This document shows positions 16,801 through 25,552 of a stretch of DNA of 64,000 nt, in pieces. The notes beneath the pieces are model-generated. The model had not been told where the DNA came from, made no database searches, and saw nothing but the letters and a program-made list of their open reading frames with translations. Numbering within the stretch: position 1 is the first letter of the stretch; every line of letters begins with the position of its first letter. This stretch comes from Collimonas humicola (GTDB taxonomy: Bacteria; Pseudomonadota; Gammaproteobacteria; Burkholderiales; Burkholderiaceae_D), in assembly GCF_018304945.1 (NCBI RefSeq), contig NZ_JAGQEE010000003.1:372001-436000 (forward strand), read 5' to 3'. A program made the translations under genes and the position numbers.

Positions 16801-17673
16801 TCAAACCGGCTCCAGCATGCCGAATACCGACACCAGCGCCAGCACTGCCATGCCGAGGCAGATTTCCATCAGCGTGGAACGCCGGAGCGCGTCGATGGCG
16901 GCTGGCGCAGCGCTCTTCATGCGCGGCACGAATACATAGCGGTTCAGGATTGCCAGCGCCACCATCGCCGCCGTCAGCAGGATTTTCAGCGACAGCAGCA
17001 GCTGGTAAGGCGAGGACCAGTCGGTCGGCCAGCGGCCCAGCACCAGCATGGTGTTGATGGCGCCGCTAAGCAGGACGCCGGCGACGGCGGCATGGCCGGC
17101 GCTGGAGAAGCGCCGCAGGGTAAGGCTGGCATCGCCGCCGGCGACAGGATCGGCCAGCAGCCGCAGGCACAGCAGGACCGGCAGCAGCGAGCCGAGCCAG
17201 GCGCCGCCGCACAGCAGATGCGCAGCATGATTGACGCCGTGCAGGAAGCCGCGCAAGCCCTGGTCCATGGCGGCATGTCCGCTCAGCGCCAGGCTGGCGA
17301 GCAGGACGCCGGCGCTGATGGCGACGCCGCGCAGCCGGCCTGGCTGCCGCAGCATGCCGACCGCCAGCAGCAGCAAAGCCAGCAGCACGCGGAACAGCCA
17401 GGTCTGGCCGATAGCGGTGGACAGCAGTTTCCACAGCACAGCCGGATCGACGGCGGCTTGCCAGCTGCCGACGATCTCGCCGGCTTGCAGGGGCAGGCCG
17501 GCCAGTGCCGTCAGCAGCGCCGCCATGCGCGCTGCCAACATCAGGCGGCGATCGATCTGCACGCGCAGCCCGGGCGCCGCGATTTTCCACAGGAAGACGC
17601 TGCTGCCGAAGACCAGCATCAGCGCCAGGTAATGCAGCAGCCTGTTGCCTGCGACTACAGCGTCCAGCGTCAT
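16801..17673 (-). CDS. copD: Copper resistance membrane protein CopD
   Basis: A 290-residue membrane protein with about eight hydrophobic segments and conserved histidines in LLHYLALMLVFGSSVF and HGVNHAAHLLCGGAWLGSL, as in the CopD/PcoD family. It is believed to import copper across the inner membrane together with CopC. The ATG at 17673 overlaps the TGA of copC (ATGA), which fixes the start; the longer frame to 17739 is within copC. The two form a translationally coupled pair without copA or copB nearby, the arrangement typical of copper-uptake CopCD. Confidence 0.9.
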   Translation of the reverse strand: MTLDAVVAGNRLLHYLALMLVFGSSVFLWKIAAPGLRVQIDRRLMLAARMAALLTALAGLPLQAGEIVGSWQAAVDPAVLWKLLSTAIGQTWLFRVLLALLLLAVGMLRQPGRLRGVAISAGVLLASLALSGHAAMDQGLRGFLHGVNHAAHLLCGGAWLGSLLPVLLCLRLLADPVAGGDASLTLRRFSSAGHAAVAGVLLSGAINTMLVLGRWPTDWSSPYQLLLSLKILLTAAMVALAILNRYVFVPRMKSAAPAAIDALRRSTLMEICLGMAVLALVSVFGMLEPV

Positions 17674-18053
17674 CCAGGACGGACCGTAAAACTGTAGCTG
17701 CCCTTGCTCTTGTGGCCGTCGCGCGAGAGCGCATGCCACGTCACCGTATAGACGCCGGCCGCCAGGCGGCTGCCGAGCGGGACCAGCAAGACCATGTTGC
17801 TGTCCGGCGCCAGCGTGGCGGCGCCGGTGGCGACGCTTTTGCCGCCGGCGTCGCTCACAGCCGCGCCGCTGAATGCAAGCTCAAGCGCTTCGGAAAATTC
17901 CAGCCTCAGCGAGGTCGGCGCAGCGGCAACGACGGTATCGTGCGCCGGCACTTCGGCTTTCAGGTGGGCGTGCGCAAAGACGCTCTCCGCCATGGAAAAA
18001 CTGAGGAGCGCTGCGATGGCAACGGTCTTGCACGCGGAAGAAATAACTGACAT
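17670..18053 (-). CDS. copC: Periplasmic copper-binding protein CopC
   Basis: A 127-residue protein with signal peptide ending in SVFA, followed by HAHLKAEVP, so that the mature chain begins with the copper-ligand histidine. The second site motif VTWHALSRDGHKSKGSYSF carries the Asp and His ligands of Cu(II)-type CopC. It hands copper to CopD in the same operon. Start: ATG at 18053 with AAGGA upstream; in-frame ATGs further 5' give no signal peptide. Confidence 0.92.
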   Translation of the reverse strand: MSVISSACKTVAIAALLSFSMAESVFAHAHLKAEVPAHDTVVAAAPTSLRLEFSEALELAFSGAAVSDAGGKSVATGAATLAPDSNMVLLVPLGSRLAAGVYTVTWHALSRDGHKSKGSYSFTVRPG

Positions 18054-18421
18054 ACACCACATCCTTGAAATAAAACATGAAAGGCGTCCGGCTAACCGCA
18101 CACATCGACGATCGCCGAACCAGCCGGGATATCCACGCATGATGCCAGTAACAGGATCTTTCCGCTGCCGCGCCCGGCAACGGCGCCAATCGAATGTTAA
18201 CAAGCCCTAGAGCAAACCCGGCAGAGAAGCCCTGAGCGTTGCCGCCGCCCGGCACTTGCATTCCAGTTTGCGGAAGGTGTTTTCCATCGGCCCCGCCTTG
18301 CAGGTGCGACGTCTGCGCGCCAGCCGCTGACTTGCTGAAGCGGCGGGATCGGCGGCAGGCAGTGCTACTCAAATGGAAGGCGGTGAGATAAAATTCTGCA
18401 TCCCTTTCTATCTGGACCGCC
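18054..18421. other. Intergenic region, 368 bp, divergent promoters
   Basis: The gap separates copC (minus) from the murein hydrolase gene (plus), so it should hold both promoters. I see no convincing coding frame, repeat, or hairpin with T tract in it. Confidence 0.5.
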
Positions 18422-19084
18422 ATGCCGACGCGCCGAAAATTCCTGCAAAAAAGTTTATTCCTGGGCGCCGCCGGGCTGTTTTCCGGCGAACTGGCCATCG
18501 CCAAGTCGGCTGTCAACGGCGGCGCTGCCGAAGCCGCGGCCGGCATGCAGGCCACCATGGATCCGCCGCCGGACATCTTCGACGCCCAGCTGGTAGACAT
18601 GGATTTCTGGCTCAAGCCGCGCGTGCTGGAAGTTTCGCGCCCGGCCAGCGGCGAGTACGCCAAGCTGCTGTACTGGAAAGACGGCGAAGTGCAGGATTCC
18701 GCCTATCAGCAGCTGTGCCATCTGCTGCGCGACGTGCAAGCCAAGAAAACCGAAGCGATCGACCCCAAGCTGCTGGAAACGCTGTGGGGCACGCAGGCCT
18801 TCATCGCCCGCTACGGCATGGTGCAGCCGCTGGAAATCCTGTCGGGATACCGCACCCCGGCGACCAACCAGGGCCTGATCGAAAGCGGCGTGCCGGCGGC
18901 GCGCAAGTCCTTGCATCTGGAGGGGCGTGCAGCCGACATCCGCCTGGCGCAGCTGGAGCCTGACGTCCTGGGCGGCCTGATCCGCAGCTTCCGCCAGGGC
19001 GGCGTCGGCTTTTACTACCGGCCGGGCAAGCGCGACGGCTGGATCCATGCCGATACCGGCCTGCAGCGGACCTGGAAGGGCTGA
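18422..19084 (+). CDS. Tat-exported MepK/YcbK-like murein endopeptidase (DUF882, M15-type)
   Basis: A 220-residue protein. The N-terminus MPTRRKFLQKSLFLGAAGLF is a twin-arginine signal. The peptidase core at residues 140-215 has the zinc motifs SLHLEGRAADIR (H, D) and WIHADTG (H), the LAS-type set of MepK (YcbK), which cleaves meso-DAP cross-links in peptidoglycan. LEILSGYRTPATNQGL is the matching family block. It would act in the periplasm. A gene of this type often lies near cell-wall genes, but here it stands alone. Confidence 0.85.
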   Translation: MPTRRKFLQKSLFLGAAGLFSGELAIAKSAVNGGAAEAAAGMQATMDPPPDIFDAQLVDMDFWLKPRVLEVSRPASGEYAKLLYWKDGEVQDSAYQQLCHLLRDVQAKKTEAIDPKLLETLWGTQAFIARYGMVQPLEILSGYRTPATNQGLIESGVPAARKSLHLEGRAADIRLAQLEPDVLGGLIRSFRQGGVGFYYRPGKRDGWIHADTGLQRTWKG

Positions 19085-19181
19085 TCGCTGCAAGCCGGAG
19101 AATATGCGCGGCGCGCGGCAGCAGGAATTCCCGAATCGGCGTAGGCTGGCAATCGTGCCGCTGTCCGAAAGGAGAATCGTC

Positions 19182-19394
19182 ATGGCCGACGCCCATCATT
19201 CACTGACCTTGCAACTGCTGGAATGGATCGCGCAGGGTAAGCATCCCTACTCTGAAACCATCGATGTGTGGAAAACTTCCTGCCCGCGCTTCATGATCTG
19301 GGAAGACGCCTGCGCCGACGGCCTGGTCGATTCGCGGCCCGGCAGGGACGGCGTGGTGTCGCTTACCGCCAAGGGCGCGCAGCTGCTGTCGTGA
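19182..19394 (+). CDS. Conserved-looking small protein, 70 residues
   Basis: The ATG at 19182 is preceded by AAAGGAG with good spacing, so this start is firm. The product begins MADAHHSLTLQLLEWIAQG and ends VVSLTAKGAQLLS. Hydrophobic periodicity and the closing VSLTAKG suggest a small winged-helix-like fold. It has no signal peptide. The family and function are unknown to me. Confidence 0.6.
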   Translation: MADAHHSLTLQLLEWIAQGKHPYSETIDVWKTSCPRFMIWEDACADGLVDSRPGRDGVVSLTAKGAQLLS

Positions 19395-19645
19395 CGCACT
19401 CCGGCTTAACCCGCCGGCATGCGCTGGTGGAAGAAGGCTTGCTGGAACGTCATCTTTATTGCAAAAAGCCGCCGCGCCATGCATCCCGCCTGGCCCAATG
19501 CGGCCACGATTTCCGTCCGGCGCCGCCGACGCTGCCAGCCGGGCAACTAAAAAAACCGCGGATTTGCCGCTTCCAGGATTGCCGCAGCGGCCGCTCGTAG
19601 TATATAAAGATGGCACCCTGATTCCATCTTGCGGCGAGGCTGAAT

Positions 19646-20335
19646 GTGAATGCATCCTGTTTTAGTCCGGTTCCCTGTCAATTGCAATACCAGCGCGGCG
19701 ACCAGCTCATGCCGCGCCATCGCCACGATGCCAGCTACCTGGCGCTGGTCCTCTCGGGCCGCTACGAAGAGGCCGGCGATCGCGGCCGCTTCCTGGTCGG
19801 CGCCGGCGACATCGTGGTGCACGGCGCCTTTGAGGCGCACCTGAACCGCTATATTTCCGCCAGCTCCCTGATATTGAATATTCCCTTGCACACCTGGCAG
19901 GAACCGGCGGCGCCGCGGATGCAGATCGCCGATCCGGACAGCGCTGCGCGGCTGGCCGAGCGCGACCCGCGCGAAGCGGTCGCATTCGTGCTCTCCAATA
20001 TGCGCGCCGCGCCCCTGCCCATGGCCGACTGGCCGGACCAGCTGGCCGCCGACCTGGCGCAGGATCCGCACCTGCGCCTGCAAAGCTGGGCGCAACAACG
20101 CGGCCTGGCCGACGCCACCGTTTCGCGCGGCTTCCGCAAGGTATTCGGCATCAGCCCTTCCGCCTATCGCGCCCAGTTGCGCGGACGACTGGCCTGGCGC
20201 CGCATCGTCGCCGGCGAACAGTCCCTGCCCGAGATCGCCATCGACTGCGGTTTTGCCGACCAGTCGCACATGACCCGCACGGTATGCGCCGTCACCGGAC
20301 GCTCGCCAGGCGCCTGGCGCAACGAGGTCAAATAG
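19646..20335 (+). CDS. AraC-family transcriptional regulator
   Basis: A 229-residue regulator with a cupin-like N-terminal half (QLMPRHRHDASYLALVLSGRY) and two helix-turn-helix motifs in the C-terminal 100 residues (LQSWAQQRGLADATVSRGFR; IAIDCGFADQSHMTRTVCAV). The start is a GTG with GAGG about eight bases upstream; no in-frame ATG lies earlier. It ends 40 bp before the aspartic protease gene and may control it, which is inference from position only. Confidence 0.85.
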   Translation: MNASCFSPVPCQLQYQRGDQLMPRHRHDASYLALVLSGRYEEAGDRGRFLVGAGDIVVHGAFEAHLNRYISASSLILNIPLHTWQEPAAPRMQIADPDSAARLAERDPREAVAFVLSNMRAAPLPMADWPDQLAADLAQDPHLRLQSWAQQRGLADATVSRGFRKVFGISPSAYRAQLRGRLAWRRIVAGEQSLPEIAIDCGFADQSHMTRTVCAVTGRSPGAWRNEVK

Positions 20336-20375
20336 ATACAAGACAATTTCCGCGCCGCTGCGGCATCATCCGGCC

Positions 20376-22304
20376 ATGAAACCAAAAACTTCTCCGATGG
20401 GACAGGCCCGCCGCCGCCACGCCAGCATCAATGCCTTGATGCTGGCCTGCGCCGTGGCTTCAGCGACCTGCACAAGCGCTCTGCAAGCCGCAGAGAATCT
20501 GGCCACCCAGCCTGCCGCCTCCGGCGCGCAGCAGGCAGCAGACGCCGCCAGGACGCTAACGGCCTACCGCAGCGCTGCCGGCGGCGCCGCCTGGCGCGGC
20601 AAGGCGACCTTGCAGGCGGTCTATGCCTATAGCGGCAACGATCTCAGCGGCACGGTGACATCCATCAGCGACGCCCGCCGCGGCTTCTTCATCGATGCCT
20701 TCGATACCGACCCGACCAGCGGCGCCAGCGGTTACGACGGCCAGTTGCCCTGGATGCGCGACCAATCCGGCGCGGTGACGCCGGAGCAAGGCGGCGACCG
20801 TATCCAGCTGGCGGTCAACGAAGCTTATCGAAACGCCAACAAGTGGTGGCTGCCGGATCATGGCGGCGCCGCCATCAGCAGCCTTGGCAGCAGGCAGGAT
20901 GGCGAACGTAATTACACCGTGCTGAAGATCGTCCCCAAGGGCGGCAAGCCGTTCGAGGCGTGGTTCGACCAGCAATCGCATTTGCTGGCCAAGGTCGTCG
21001 AAGCGCAGCTGTTCCTCACCACCACCATCCGCTATGCCGACTATCGCGCGGTCGACGGCGTCATGCTTGCCGGCAGCATCAAGAGCGACAGCGGCGGCCC
21101 GCCGGAACTGCAGACGCTGACGCAAGCCCGTTTCCTGCCGGCGCGGCCGGCCAGCGCCTATGCGCCGCCGTCCTGGTCGCGCAGCAACCTGAGCCTGCCG
21201 GGCGGCAGCACCACGATTCCGTTCGAACTGCTCAACAACCATGTCTACGCCAAGGTCTTCATCAACGGCAAGGGCCCGTTCCGCTTCATCTTCGACACCG
21301 GCGGCCACAACATCCTGACGCCGGCGACTGCCGCGGCGCTGGGCCTCAAGCCCAAGGGCGATGCGCAATCAGGCGGCGCCGGCGAAAAGACGGTCAGCAC
21401 CGGCTATGTCAAGGTCGACAAGATACAGGTCGGCGCCATGACCATGAGCGACACGCCAGCCTTCGTGCTCAATTTCAGTTCGGCCAAAACCGAGGGCTTC
21501 GACGAAGACGGCATGATCGGCTTTGAGGTGTTCCGCCGCTTCGTCACCACCTTCGACTACGGCGCGCAAACCCTGACCCTGACCGATCCCGCCAGCTTCT
21601 CGCCGGCCGAGGCCGGCAGGCCGGTGCCGTTCAAGTTTTACGACCACAGCGTGCAGGTCACGGGCACGGTCGACGGCGTCCCCGGCCGCTTCAATATCGA
21701 CACCGGCTCGCGTTCCGAAATCACCCTGACCAAACCCTTCGTCGATAAAAACAAATGGCGCGAAAGCCATCCGCACGGCGCGCTGGCGATAGACGGCTGG
21801 GGCGTGGGCGGGCCGTCGCACTCGTATGTGGTGCGCGGCAGCGAACTGACGCTGGGCGATGTACGGCAGGAGAACGTCATCAACAGCCTGGCGCTGCAGG
21901 ACAAGGGCGCATTTTCCGACACTAACTACGATGGCAATGTCGGCAGCGGCTTCATGAAGCGTTTCGCCGTCACCTTCGACTACGGCAACCGGATCATGTA
22001 CCTCAAGCCGCGCGCCGCCCCGGTTGCAGACAGCGGCGTGTTCGACCGTGCCGGCATGTGGATCAATGCCGGCGACCAGGCCTTCGACGTGGTCGACGTC
22101 ACCCCGGGCGGACCGGCGGCAGCGGCCGGCCTGCTGGTCGGCGACCGCATCGTCGCGGTCGACGGCGCGGCAGTGGCCTCTGCCCAGCTGCCCACCTTCC
22201 GCAAGCGCCTGCGCACCGAACCGGCCGGCAGCACGGTCAAGATCTCAGTCTTGTCCGGCACGGAAAAGCGCGAACTGCAGATCACCCTGCGCGACCAGCT
22301 GTAA
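20376..22304 (+). CDS. Secreted retropepsin-like aspartic protease with C-terminal PDZ domain
   Basis: A 642-residue protein with an N-terminal signal (hydrophobic 18-35, Ala-rich cleavage region). After a 260-residue beta-rich domain come two lobes, each with an aspartic protease triad: FRFIFDTGGHN and GRFNIDTGSRS. A PDZ domain follows (VVDVTPGGPAAAAGLLVGDR) from about residue 555. Having two DTG lobes in one chain resembles pepsin-type organisation rather than the single-lobe retropepsins usual in bacteria. The location is periplasmic or surface. Its substrate is unknown. Confidence 0.8.
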   Translation: MKPKTSPMGQARRRHASINALMLACAVASATCTSALQAAENLATQPAASGAQQAADAARTLTAYRSAAGGAAWRGKATLQAVYAYSGNDLSGTVTSISDARRGFFIDAFDTDPTSGASGYDGQLPWMRDQSGAVTPEQGGDRIQLAVNEAYRNANKWWLPDHGGAAISSLGSRQDGERNYTVLKIVPKGGKPFEAWFDQQSHLLAKVVEAQLFLTTTIRYADYRAVDGVMLAGSIKSDSGGPPELQTLTQARFLPARPASAYAPPSWSRSNLSLPGGSTTIPFELLNNHVYAKVFINGKGPFRFIFDTGGHNILTPATAAALGLKPKGDAQSGGAGEKTVSTGYVKVDKIQVGAMTMSDTPAFVLNFSSAKTEGFDEDGMIGFEVFRRFVTTFDYGAQTLTLTDPASFSPAEAGRPVPFKFYDHSVQVTGTVDGVPGRFNIDTGSRSEITLTKPFVDKNKWRESHPHGALAIDGWGVGGPSHSYVVRGSELTLGDVRQENVINSLALQDKGAFSDTNYDGNVGSGFMKRFAVTFDYGNRIMYLKPRAAPVADSGVFDRAGMWINAGDQAFDVVDVTPGGPAAAAGLLVGDRIVAVDGAAVASAQLPTFRKRLRTEPAGSTVKISVLSGTEKRELQITLRDQL

Positions 22305-22386
22305 GCCAGCCTGCAGCGCCACTGCTTCTCGCCGGCGGCAATTGGCGCTACAGTGTCGCTTTGGCATGCCGGCAAAGGAGCAGGAG

Positions 22387-22812
22387 ATGGAATGGATTGA
22401 CGAGCAGGCGGCGATCGACTGGAGCGCCTTGTCACAGCTTTACCGGATCGCGCCGCTGGGTGAAAAGGACCCGGCCGAGTTGCAGCTGGCTTTTTCCAAC
22501 AGCCGCTACAAATGTTTTGTCTTTGAGCATGGCCAGCTCGTCGGCGTCGGCCGGGCGCTGGCCGACGGTGTCGACTGTTCCTATATCTGCGACGTCGCGG
22601 TGCATCCCGATTTCCAGGGAACGGGCCTGGGCAAGGCCATCATCACCCGGCTGCGCGATTTCTCCGCCGGCCACAAGAAGATCATCCTGTACGCGGTTCC
22701 CGGCAAAGAAGGCTTCTACAAAAAACTGGGATTCAAGCGCATGAACACCGCCATGGCGATATTCAGGAACCAGGAAAGCGCGCTCAAGACCGGGCTGTTG
22801 AATGAGTCCTGA
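22387..22812 (+). CDS. GNAT-family N-acetyltransferase
   Basis: A 141-residue single GNAT domain. The acetyl-CoA loop is seen in VAVHPDFQGTGLGKAII (Q/RxxGxG/A) and the fold closes with GKEGFYKKLGFKRMNTAM. AAAGGAG and a second GGAG lie upstream of the ATG at 22387; an in-frame ATG at 22366 is less well placed. The acceptor substrate is unknown. It is followed at 37 bp by an oxidoreductase gene in the same direction. Confidence 0.85.
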   Translation: MEWIDEQAAIDWSALSQLYRIAPLGEKDPAELQLAFSNSRYKCFVFEHGQLVGVGRALADGVDCSYICDVAVHPDFQGTGLGKAIITRLRDFSAGHKKIILYAVPGKEGFYKKLGFKRMNTAMAIFRNQESALKTGLLNES

Positions 22813-22848
22813 GATGAACCCTGCTGAGAAATTTTTCCCGGGACGCAC

Positions 22849-23814
22849 ATGATTCGATGGGCAATAATAGGCAGCGGCGGCATCGCCGAACGCTTCGCCG
22901 CTGATTTTCAATACGTACAGGGCGCCCGGCTGGCCGGCGTGTTCTCGCGCCGGCTGGCATCGGCGCAGGAATTTGCCGCGCGTTTCCAGCTGCCGCACAG
23001 CTACGCCAGCCTGGATGCATTGCTGGCGGCGGATATCGACGCCGTGTACATCGCCACTCCGCACATGGAGCATGCCTCTTACGCGATCGCCTGCCTGCAA
23101 GCCGGGCTGGCGGTGCTGTCGGAAAAGCCGGCGGCGCCCAACCTGCAGCAGCTGGAATCGGTGCTGGCGGTGGCCGAACGGCAGCAAGTGCTGTTCATGG
23201 AAGCGATGAAGCCGGCCTTCTATCCGCTCTACCGGCAGATCAAGACCCTGCTGGGCGACGGTGCGATCGGCGAGGTCAATTTTGTCGATGCCGGTTTCTC
23301 TTACCTGTTCCACGACCGCGCGCATAAGGTGTTCGATCCGGCGCAGGCCGGCGGCAGCCTGCTGGACGTGGGAATCTATCCAGCCTTCCTGGCCTGCGAC
23401 CTGCTCGGCCCGCCATCCCGGGTCAAGGCGCTGCTGGATATCGGCGCCAGCGGCGTCGACGAAACGGCGGTGCTCAGTACCCGCCATGCGCGCGGCATGG
23501 CCAGCCTGTTTTCCGGCATGCGCAGCGCCAGCGACGGCCGCGCGCTGATCGGCGGCAGCCAGGGACATCTGCTGATCGAAGGCAAATGGTGGAATCCCTC
23601 CAGGGCGCTGCTGGTGCGAGAATCCGGCGCCAGCGAGAAACTGTCGGCCGCGTACCTGGGCGACGGCCTGTGCCATGAAGCCCAGCATTTCACCAATCTG
23701 CTGCGCGATAAAAAAATACGCAGCGAGATCATGAGCTTTGAGCTGTCGCGCGCCATGATCGCGACACTGGACATGGCGCGCGCGGATGCCGGCTTGCGCT
23801 TTCCATTCGAGTAG
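22849..23814 (+). CDS. Gfo/Idh/MocA-family NAD(P)-dependent oxidoreductase
   Basis: A 321-residue dehydrogenase. The Rossmann start is IRWAIIGSGGIAERFAADFQ and the family signature EKPxxxN is present as SEKPAAPNLQ; the MEAMKPAFYPLYRQIK segment is typical. Members oxidise sugars, inositols or trans-dihydrodiols. The substrate cannot be told from sequence. It follows the GNAT gene closely and the pair may be cotranscribed. Confidence 0.88.
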   Translation: MIRWAIIGSGGIAERFAADFQYVQGARLAGVFSRRLASAQEFAARFQLPHSYASLDALLAADIDAVYIATPHMEHASYAIACLQAGLAVLSEKPAAPNLQQLESVLAVAERQQVLFMEAMKPAFYPLYRQIKTLLGDGAIGEVNFVDAGFSYLFHDRAHKVFDPAQAGGSLLDVGIYPAFLACDLLGPPSRVKALLDIGASGVDETAVLSTRHARGMASLFSGMRSASDGRALIGGSQGHLLIEGKWWNPSRALLVRESGASEKLSAAYLGDGLCHEAQHFTNLLRDKKIRSEIMSFELSRAMIATLDMARADAGLRFPFE

Positions 23815-24001
23815 TACCCGATCGCAACATCAACTCAATCGTCAGTTGCGTATCACGCCCATTATCGCGCCGATTATCACGCCAATGACATAGGGATTAA
23901 CAGCAGCGCATGAACGCCGTCGCGGCGCATTGGCGTATGATGAAACTCCCCCTTTTCCAGGCGCCTGGCCTGGAGCCCGATAGACAAACAAGGAGTTTGA
24001 C

Positions 24002-24430
24002 ATGCTGACAAGCGCACGCAACGAATTCGCCGGCAAGGTCACAGCCATTCACGCCGGCGCGGTGAACGATGAAGTCGAGATCACGCTCGCCGGCGGCGAC
24101 CGCATCGTGGCCGTGATCACCCGCGAAAGCACCAAGTACCTGGACCTGAAGACCGGCTCGGAAGCGCTGGCGCTGGTCAAGGCGCCGTGGATCATCTTGT
24201 CGACGCCGGACGCCGGCATCAAGTTTTCCACCCGCAACCGCCTGGAAGGCACCGTCAAGACGGTCAAGCCGGGGGCGGTGAATACCGAAGTGGAAGTCAG
24301 CCTCAAGGGCGGCCAGACGCTGGCTGCCATCATCACCCAGGAAAGTGCGCAAAACCTGGGCCTGGCGGCCGGCAAGGCGGTGGTCGCGATTTTCAAGGCA
24401 TCCCATGTGATCGTCGGCGTCAAGGCCTGA
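24002..24430 (+). CDS. Molbindin with two TOBE/Mop domains (ModG-like)
   Basis: A 142-residue protein that is a tandem duplication of the about 68-residue Mop fold. Repeat 1 has NEFAGKVTAIHAGAVNDEVEI and repeat 2 has NRLEGTVKTVKPGAVNTEVEV, and each continues with an ITxES block. Di-domain molbindins such as ModG bind molybdate or tungstate for storage in the cytoplasm. AAGGAG precedes the ATG. No mod transport genes are adjacent. Confidence 0.93.
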   Translation: MLTSARNEFAGKVTAIHAGAVNDEVEITLAGGDRIVAVITRESTKYLDLKTGSEALALVKAPWIILSTPDAGIKFSTRNRLEGTVKTVKPGAVNTEVEVSLKGGQTLAAIITQESAQNLGLAAGKAVVAIFKASHVIVGVKA

Positions 24431-24455
24431 CCAGGCAGGAATCCGACAAAAGCGC

Positions 24456-24489
24456 GGCAGCCGGGCAAGACCCGGCTGCCTTCATGTTT
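24456..24489. terminator. Hairpin between molbindin and DUF1311-like genes
   Basis: GGCAGCCGGG (24456-24465), a 5-base loop and CCCGGCTGCC (24471-24480), then TTCATGTTT. The position between convergent genes and the partial T tract support a terminator for the molbindin gene. Confidence 0.6.
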
Positions 24490-24902
24490 CAGCGGTTCAG
24501 GGTTTTGTCTTGGCGGATGACTTCATCGGCATTCCTGTGCGCCAGGCTGCGCTCGATCAGGCAGTACTTCCTGGCGTTTTCTCTTGCGACCGCCACTTTC
24601 TGGCTGTCGGCCTGCAGCGAACAATCCAGCAATATCGATTTTTTCCATTCCACGAAATCGTCGGTCAGCTTTTGCCTGTCGGCACCGCTCAATGCCTGCG
24701 CGGCGGCCTGATGCGCATCGGCTACGGCCTTGTTCTGCACCTCCAGTTCTGCAGCCAGGCAGGCCGACTTCGACTCGTCGCTGCCGGCAGCGGCATAACA
24801 GGCTTTGAAACGGCTGGAGAAATCATGGCCGGCCGGCGCCGCGCCCGATAGCGCCGGCATCAGGATCAGTGCTGCAATTATGGCAAGGAGATGGCATTTC
24901 AT
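24489..24902 (-). CDS. Periplasmic protein related to LprI/DUF1311
   Basis: A 137-residue protein with signal peptide (MKCHLLAIIAALILMPALSGA). The mature part has four cysteines in the spacing of the DUF1311/LprI family (CYAA...SACLAAELEVQNKAV...WKKSILLDC...KYCLIE), with the helical ALSGADRQKLTDDFVEWKKS block. LprI of mycobacteria inhibits lysozyme; the family is otherwise poorly known. I infer an envelope role without a firm function. Confidence 0.7.
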   Translation of the reverse strand: MKCHLLAIIAALILMPALSGAAPAGHDFSSRFKACYAAAGSDESKSACLAAELEVQNKAVADAHQAAAQALSGADRQKLTDDFVEWKKSILLDCSLQADSQKVAVARENARKYCLIERSLAHRNADEVIRQDKTLNR

Positions 24903-24978
24903 GGCGGCGTCCGCGCGGCTTGAAAATCCAAGGATAGCAGCAATGACGGCCTCTCATGCGAGAGACAATGCACGGCGG

Positions 24979-25470
24979 CTAATTGCCTGCCGGCGCGGGC
25001 AGCGCGGTTCGCATTTCCGGGTTGGCCGGCAATTCCACCGAAGTCCGGCTTTCGCCCAGCACTTTGGTCTGCACCAGCTGGCCGCAACGCAAGGCGACCG
25101 AATTGCTGCTCACTTTTTCCAGCAGCAGGTCGCCGTCGAAACGTTGCGCTTCGCTGACCGTGAGCGAACCGCGCCGCTCATTGTTGAAGACGGCGATGCC
25201 GGCTTGGCGGTAGCCGCCCATCTCGACGCTGATCAGGCGCCATGAATCCAGGCGCTGCATGGAACAATCGCTATCAGTGCGGGCAGCGGCGGCGCTGACA
25301 GGCGCAGCCGCCCCGGAAACGACGGCTTCTGAAGCCGCGGCTGCGCCGCTGGCCGGCAGCAGCGCTATCGGCGCTTGCGAGGACGTAGCGGGCACGGTCA
25401 GCCACACCAGCAGTGCGATGAACGCACAGCCGGCCACGCCCAGCCCTATCGCCACTTTCTTTTCATTCAT
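24979..25470 (-). CDS. Bitopic membrane protein, GspC/PilP-like periplasmic domain possible
   Basis: A 163-residue protein with a single N-terminal transmembrane segment (residues 6-26), an Ala/Pro/Ser-rich linker to about residue 65, and a small beta-rich domain. The pattern GGYRQAGIAVFNNERRGS to KVSSNSVALRCG recalls the homology region of GspC (a loop with an own-value test, then strand xxVxLxxxG). No type II secretion genes are near, and the resemblance is weak. It lies in line with the phospholipase C gene, whose stop is upstream at 25553. Confidence 0.55.
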   Translation of the reverse strand: MNEKKVAIGLGVAGCAFIALLVWLTVPATSSQAPIALLPASGAAAASEAVVSGAAAPVSAAAARTDSDCSMQRLDSWRLISVEMGGYRQAGIAVFNNERRGSLTVSEAQRFDGDLLLEKVSSNSVALRCGQLVQTKVLGESRTSVELPANPEMRTALPAPAGN

Positions 25471-25552
25471 GCTCTGGTCCGCAACTTGTCGCCGATGTTG
25501 CCGATCCGGCGGCGCCGCTCAAGGCACGACGCCGGATCGGCCAGCTCCTACT

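Noticed and set aside
23842-24048. Minus-strand frame with repeated VIGVIIGAIMGVI-like run upstream of the molbindin gene
   Set aside because: The hydrophobic run comes from short tandem copies of ATTATCxCGCC; the frame crosses the molbindin start and lacks a ribosome site.
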